From Porticoccaceae bacterium UBA4026 (GTDB lineage: Bacteria; Pseudomonadota; Gammaproteobacteria; Pseudomonadales; Porticoccaceae), in the NCBI GenBank assembly GCA_002382445.1, contig DGAQ01000044.1, positions 4,602 to 15,488 of the forward strand: a stretch of 10,887 nt of DNA, read 5' to 3'. The notes beneath the pieces are model-generated. The model was given only the letters and a program-made list of their open reading frames with translations, was not told where the DNA came from and made no database searches. Positions 6,907 through 10,887 of this stretch are shown piece after piece (the first letter of the stretch is position 1; each line of letters begins with the position of its first letter). Made by a program: the position numbers and the translations under genes.

Positions 6907-8697
6907 TTAGAACTGATTTGCGGCCATTGCCATAAGCGACTCTGAGCCTGCCTCAATCTCTGCGAGCAGCGAGTGGACACGTGGCACCTGCCGCGCCAGA
7001 AAGAACTCACCTACTTTCACGAGACCGTCGAGATATTCTGCATTGTCGCCGCCCTTATCAGCCAGCGCGGCAGCCAGAATTCGCTGCCACATGAAGCAGT
7101 AAAGCGTAAGGCCCATCAGTTCCATGTACGCGTAAGAGGCCGCGCCAATCTCCTCTGGATTGCTCGCAGCACTGTCGATCACAAAAAGAGTCGCATCACT
7201 TAACACCTTGCGACACGTCGCGAGCGACACCAAATAAGACTGCATGGCAGGCACGCCTGCTTGCGACGCAACAAACGCATCCATCTCTTCGGACAGCAGG
7301 GCGAGTAGTTCACCATTAGCTCTCACTGTTTTACGCCCCATTAGATCGAGCGCCTGCACGCCATTGGCCCCTTCGTAAATCTGCGCGATGCGCGCATCTC
7401 TCACGTTCTGCTCGAGTCCCCACTCGGCAACATAACCGTGTCCGCCCAACACTTGTTGTGCCATCACACAGGCATCAAAGCCGCGATCCGTGCAGTAGGC
7501 TTTCTGCACAGGAATCAGCAAGGAAACGAGTTTGTCGGCGCGAGTTCGCGCAGCGGCATCAGGATGGAACCGCGAAATATCAAGTTGCATCGCGGCAAAA
7601 ATTGAAAGCGATCGACCTGCAAGAATGTTCGCACGAATTGTTAACAACAGGCGGCGAACATCAGGGTGAACAAGCAACGGGTCGGCGCTTGCCTCGGGCT
7701 GCTGGGGGCCGCTAGGCGCACGTCCTTGCACACGGTCTTTCGCATAAGCCGCCGCGACCTGATAAGCACTGTCGGCGAGGCCGTTCGCCTGCAGGCCCAT
7801 CGAGAGGCGCTCGTAGTTCATCATAGTGAACATGTGCGAGAGGCCGTTATTTAGCTCACCAACCAAATAGCCTGTCGCCTCGTCAAAATTCATCACGCAG
7901 GTGGGCGATGCTTTGATGCCCATTTTGTGCTCGATCGATCCGCAGCGCACACCGTTGCGCTCACCTGTCAGCTCGCTGTTTTCATCGACGAGCATTTTAG
8001 GTACGAGAAACAAGGAGATGCCGCGCGGGCCTGCGGGGGCATCGGGCAGTTTAGCGAGAACCAAATGAACAATGTTCTCGGCAAGATCATGCTCACCTGC
8101 CGTAATGAAAATTTTGGTACCCGACAGGCTGTAGCTGCCATCGGCATTGGGCACAGCGCGAGTTTTAATCATGCCGAGGTCGGTACCTGCATGCGGTTCG
8201 GTAAGACACATGGTGCCTGTCCAGATGCCCTCATACATTTTTGGTAAATAGCGCAGCTTAAGTTCGTCGCTACCGTGGTGACTCAACGTGAGCGTCGCAC
8301 CTGTCGTAAGAATCGTAAACAGGGCGAAAGAGGAGTTTGCTGCAAAGCTCATTTCTTCGATTAACGCAGACAGCGTCTTCGGCATGCCCTGGCCGCCGTA
8401 GGTGATTTCACCTGTCAGCCCCGCCCAACCACCTTCAGCGTAGGCCTTATAGGCCTCTTTAAAACCATCGGGTGTTGTCACTACGCCGTCGTTATATTGG
8501 CATGACTGCTGATCGCCACTCTGGTTAATCGGTGCAAGCAGTCCTTCGGCAATTTTACCCGCCTCCTCTACGATTGCTGAGGTGAGGTCGGTCGTCACCT
8601 CCACAGTGCCCGGCATCGATGAAAACAAGCTATCCGCATCGAACACGTTGTTTAGCAAAAAGCCGATATCTTGGATCGGCGCTCTGTAGGCTGGCAT
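6907..8697 (-). CDS. Acyl-CoA dehydrogenase of the large (about 600-aa) family
   Basis: An FAD enzyme that should oxidise an acyl-CoA to the 2-enoyl-CoA, passing electrons to an electron-transfer flavoprotein. The ATG at 8697-8695 (MPAYRAPIQDIGFLL) is preceded by GAGGAGA at a good distance. The longer frame up to 8778 has no such site and adds 27 unlike residues, so I use 596 aa. The substrate/FAD segment MCLTEPHAGTDLG starts at residue 163, ITAGEHD follows, and GGHGYVAEWGLEQ starts near 418. The likely catalytic base is Glu442 in QIYEGANGVQALDL. A C-terminal extension of about 120 residues is typical of this subgroup, which includes long-chain enzymes and the methylmercaptopropionyl-CoA dehydrogenase DmdC. 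The sequence alone does not settle the substrate. It converges on the DUF3379-like gene and diverges from comF. Confidence 0.95.
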   Translation of the reverse strand: MPAYRAPIQDIGFLLNNVFDADSLFSSMPGTVEVTTDLTSAIVEEAGKIAEGLLAPINQSGDQQSCQYNDGVVTTPDGFKEAYKAYAEGGWAGLTGEITYGGQGMPKTLSALIEEMSFAANSSFALFTILTTGATLTLSHHGSDELKLRYLPKMYEGIWTGTMCLTEPHAGTDLGMIKTRAVPNADGSYSLSGTKIFITAGEHDLAENIVHLVLAKLPDAPAGPRGISLFLVPKMLVDENSELTGERNGVRCGSIEHKMGIKASPTCVMNFDEATGYLVGELNNGLSHMFTMMNYERLSMGLQANGLADSAYQVAAAYAKDRVQGRAPSGPQQPEASADPLLVHPDVRRLLLTIRANILAGRSLSIFAAMQLDISRFHPDAAARTRADKLVSLLIPVQKAYCTDRGFDACVMAQQVLGGHGYVAEWGLEQNVRDARIAQIYEGANGVQALDLMGRKTVRANGELLALLSEEMDAFVASQAGVPAMQSYLVSLATCRKVLSDATLFVIDSAASNPEEIGAASYAYMELMGLTLYCFMWQRILAAALADKGGDNAEYLDGLVKVGEFFLARQVPRVHSLLAEIEAGSESLMAMAANQF

Positions 8698-8789
8698 TGG
8701 TATTCTCCTCGAACATTCTAATCTGATGACACTACATCGCAGCACGCTGCTGCAGGCAGTTCGTTCTACCGCACTCAATTACTCGTGGA

Positions 8790-8795
8790 TTATAG
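8790..8795 (-). promoter_or_regulatory. Candidate -10 element for the acyl-CoA dehydrogenase gene
   Basis: A perfect TATAAT on the minus strand, about 93 bp before the start codon. Upstream on that strand, two copies of CTAGGGT (complement of 8804-8810 and 8813-8819) with a 9-bp period occupy the spacer and -35 area. There is no good -35, so the promoter may need an activator, or the site may be chance. Confidence 0.35.
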
Positions 8796-8935
8796 GGGAA
8801 GAACCCTAGAAACCCTAGCCGCGCGAGGTGAGTCGCCAGCGCTTTTCGGCTCAACTGGCAATCGTCGCGCTTTGCGACTACACCAAAGGGGCTCGACACA
8901 TTTGTTAAGAGCAACCAACGATCGCGAGGCGACTT

Positions 8936-9772
8936 TTGACTGATTTAGTTTCCGCAATTTTTGTGTATGGAGGTAAAGTACGCCGCTTTGTTGCGGATCG
9001 ATTAGCTCGGACTGTATCCGGCCTCTGCTGCTGTTGCGGCCTTGATTCAGACACGCACAGCACGCTCTGCAGCCATTGCCTTTTGAGTCTGCCCCGCATT
9101 AAGCACGCATGCACTGTTTGCGGACTCAGTTGCGAGAGCGACAATAAGAGCGAAGCCGGGCCACAGAGCGAGCACCAAGGTGAGCCCAGCAATCGCTGCG
9201 CTCGCTGCCCCACCCACCCTCCCTCATTTGCACTCTGCCGCGGCGCATTCGCCTACGCTACGCCAATCGATCAGCTAATTGCAGATTACAAATTCAACGA
9301 ACGGTTAGATATCGGCGCGGGGCTGAGCGAAGAGCTCGGACTCGTGATGGAGGCGTATTACGCCGGCGTTCGACAAGAGGCTAGCACTCGCAGAAAACCT
9401 TTTGCGGTGATTGCCGTTCCTTTGCACCCCCGAAGGTTTAGACAACGCGGATTCGATCAGGCTCGACTGATTGCCCAGCGGGTTGCGCACCGGCTTGCCC
9501 TGCCCAATCTTAGCGACGCCGTAGCAAGAACCCGTCACACCACGCCACAAACTGAGGCAAAAACAAAAGCCGAAAGGCAAGCGAATCTCATCGGGGCGTT
9601 TGGGATCGTGAAAGGAGCAGCCCTGAATGGCTGCAAGCACGTGATCGTTATCGACGATGTTGTCACCACGACAGCAACAGTATCCTCGCTCACCGAGACT
9701 TTACTCGATGCCGGCGTTAAGCGCGTCGATGTTTGGTGTCTGGCTAGAGCAGAACGCTCATCGAAAGGGTAA
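8936..9772 (+). CDS. comF: ComF family protein (zinc-finger plus phosphoribosyltransferase fold)
   Basis: ComF proteins are linked to DNA uptake and natural transformation, although many bacteria carry comF without proven competence. The 278-aa protein starts at TTG 8936 with GAGG (8926-8929) six bases before it; no ATG is available in frame nearby. An N-terminal cysteine cluster (Cys31-34, 45, 48, 59, 62, 88, 91) forms the zinc-binding part. The phosphoribosyltransferase-like domain follows, with PLHPRRFRQRGFDQARLIA, RTRHTTPQTEAKTKAERQAN and the PRPP-type loop VIVIDDVVTTTATV (Asp240, Asp241). The loop has Thr246 where most relatives have Gly. A polar insert of about 20 residues (67-87) between the last cysteine pairs makes it longer than the usual 230-250 aa. 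It stands alone between an acyl-CoA dehydrogenase and a receptor gene, with no other competence gene in view. Confidence 0.9.
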   Translation: MTDLVSAIFVYGGKVRRFVADRLARTVSGLCCCCGLDSDTHSTLCSHCLLSLPRIKHACTVCGLSCESDNKSEAGPQSEHQGEPSNRCARCPTHPPSFALCRGAFAYATPIDQLIADYKFNERLDIGAGLSEELGLVMEAYYAGVRQEASTRRKPFAVIAVPLHPRRFRQRGFDQARLIAQRVAHRLALPNLSDAVARTRHTTPQTEAKTKAERQANLIGAFGIVKGAALNGCKHVIVIDDVVTTTATVSSLTETLLDAGVKRVDVWCLARAERSSKG

Positions 9773-9799
9773 CCACGTGGGCACGGGCGTCTTAGTTTT

Positions 9800-10887
9800 C
9801 TAGAATTGGTATTTAATCGAGCCGTAGGCGACGCGACCGTTCTGGTCTAGGAGACGGGTCGATGAGTTGAGGATCTGAGCCGTTTTCTCATCGAATAGAT
9901 TGCGGATTCCAAACGAGATAATCGCGCGATCCTTCGCGCCAGCCTTCACGCTGTAACCGTACTGCAGGTCGAAGGTGGTAATGTTGTCGACCAGATCATT
10001 GATCTCGTCGAGATCGAGCTCGCTTATGTCTTTAAACGAATCGAAATAGTTAGTAATCGCGCTTGCTGTGTGATTACCAAACTGCCACGAAAGCATCATG
10101 CTGCTTTGTAACTCGGGGCTGACAAGCCGCTCGTCGATTGCACCGAGCTCGTCGCTTCCTAGCTCGAGCAAGCCACCCGCATTCTCAAAATCTTGTACAT
10201 AAGTCGACTTCGTGCTGAGCGTAAACTGCCCGAAACGGCTAGTGTCCCACACATATGACGCGCTCAAATCGAACCCGTTGGTTTCGAGCTGTGAGCCAAC
10301 AAGCGGATTATCGACATTGAACTCGTTGATTGTCGAATCTTGAATGTAAAGCTGCGAGGTACCGGGCTGCCAGTCGCGACCCATACTCGCCTGAGCCGAT
10401 GTCTCGTTGACCTCTAAACGCCACGCATCGGCGCTTACATTGAGGCCGTCGATAGGCTCTACAGCGACGCCGAGATTAAAATTGAGCGCGTCTTCAACGA
10501 CAGCGCCCTCAAATCCCGTCTCTTCGACGTTTCGCGCGATGCTCAGCGCGGGCACGGCCCCGTTTAGAATAGACGAAGGGCCGATCCGAAAACTGGCACT
10601 GCCTTCAACACTGGGCAAAACCTGCCCAAGAAAATTAGCCGACTGGCTGTTGGCCGGCGCAAGCGCACTCTCGAAGCCACCACGTTGCTTGACGGTCAAC
10701 GCGCTAATTGCCTGAAGATCGCTAGAGCCAGCACCGGCGCCACCTAGGCTTTGCGCCTGCACGGTAGCCGAAACCAAGCTGATCGCCACAGAGGCCACAG
10801 CAGCAAAAGAGGCCGAAAACACCGAATTTAAACCAGGCAAACAGCGCGCTCGCGAAACTCTTCTCGCTCTGGGCGCTTCCGTTGCGG
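9800..10887 (-). CDS. TonB-dependent receptor C-terminal barrel, shortened, 5' end open at window edge
   Basis: The C-terminal ~230 residues match the last barrel strands of a TonB-dependent outer-membrane receptor: LNFNLGVAVEPIDGLNVSAD, LSWQFGNHTASAITNYFD, TTFDLQYGYSV, FGIRNLFDE, and the closing GRVAYGSIKYQF with terminal Phe for barrel assembly. Full receptors have roughly 700-1000 residues with a plug domain. Here the part before the barrel is short and reads as a secretion signal: an Arg-rich stretch, then VFSASFAAVASVAISLVSA and a possible cut after VQA. The frame stays open to 10887. The only in-window start is TTG 10840-10838 (346 aa) without a good ribosome site, so the true start is probably just off the window. 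It may be a deletion remnant or a real plugless protein. It could not take part in normal TonB-driven import as it stands. Confidence 0.8.
   Translation of the reverse strand, partial: ATEAPRARRVSRARCLPGLNSVFSASFAAVASVAISLVSATVQAQSLGGAGAGSSDLQAISALTVKQRGGFESALAPANSQSANFLGQVLPSVEGSASFRIGPSSILNGAVPALSIARNVEETGFEGAVVEDALNFNLGVAVEPIDGLNVSADAWRLEVNETSAQASMGRDWQPGTSQLYIQDSTINEFNVDNPLVGSQLETNGFDLSASYVWDTSRFGQFTLSTKSTYVQDFENAGGLLELGSDELGAIDERLVSPELQSSMMLSWQFGNHTASAITNYFDSFKDISELDLDEINDLVDNITTFDLQYGYSVKAGAKDRAIISFGIRNLFDEKTAQILNSSTRLLDQNGRVAYGSIKYQF

Noticed and set aside
8698..8778. 27-residue N-terminal extension of the acyl-CoA dehydrogenase
   Set aside because: The strong GAGGAGA before ATG 8697 and the family-typical MPAYRAPIQDIGFLL start point to the shorter form.
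8905..9213. 102-codon minus-strand open frame upstream of the acyl-CoA dehydrogenase gene
   Set aside because: It lies opposite the comF zinc-finger region, which has a clear family match; no ribosome site or motif.

Overview
The window looks like DNA from a marine, Cellvibrionales/OM60-like gammaproteobacterium of moderate GC (about 50-60% in hand-counted lines). The evidence is the dapB-carA-carB gene order, gamma-like protein sequences, an ECF sigma factor paired with a DUF3379-like protein, and a TonB-dependent receptor of marine-gamma style. The first ~1.3 kb is different: about 30-35% GC, with AGA arginine codons and A/T third positions. It encodes a carB 3' half with alphaproteobacterial, SAR11-like features.

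Layout. Positions 1-3056 (minus) hold carB, cut by the left edge but open in one frame throughout. A composition break lies near 1290-1350, inside the conserved start of the second synthetase domain. carA (3131-4267, minus) and dapB (4606-5415, minus) lie upstream in the usual gammaproteobacterial order. The 338-bp dapB-carA gap holds a good sigma-70-like promoter, a short leader hairpin and an intrinsic terminator, followed by a second candidate promoter next to carA. Divergent from dapB are an ECF sigma factor (5604-6179, plus) and a short membrane-anchored DUF3379-like putative anti-sigma protein (6470-6841, plus), separated by a 290-bp gap with two strong hairpins. A large acyl-CoA dehydrogenase (6907-8697, minus) converges on that pair. 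comF (8936-9772, plus) diverges from the dehydrogenase. At the right edge is a shortened TonB-dependent receptor (minus) that keeps the C-terminal barrel, apparently preceded by its own signal peptide.

Functions. CarA and CarB form carbamoyl-phosphate synthetase, feeding arginine and pyrimidine synthesis. DapB makes tetrahydrodipicolinate for lysine and peptidoglycan. The sigma/DUF3379 pair is a probable envelope or stress regulatory module. The remaining genes are fatty-acid or sulfur-compound catabolism, DNA-uptake related, and outer-membrane transport.

No CRISPR array, tRNA, rRNA, insertion sequence or phage gene was seen. I found no clear new multi-gene system. The points most worth checking are the cross-class carB chimera, the promoter-hairpin-terminator unit before carA, the hairpins inside the sigma/anti-sigma locus, and the plugless receptor.
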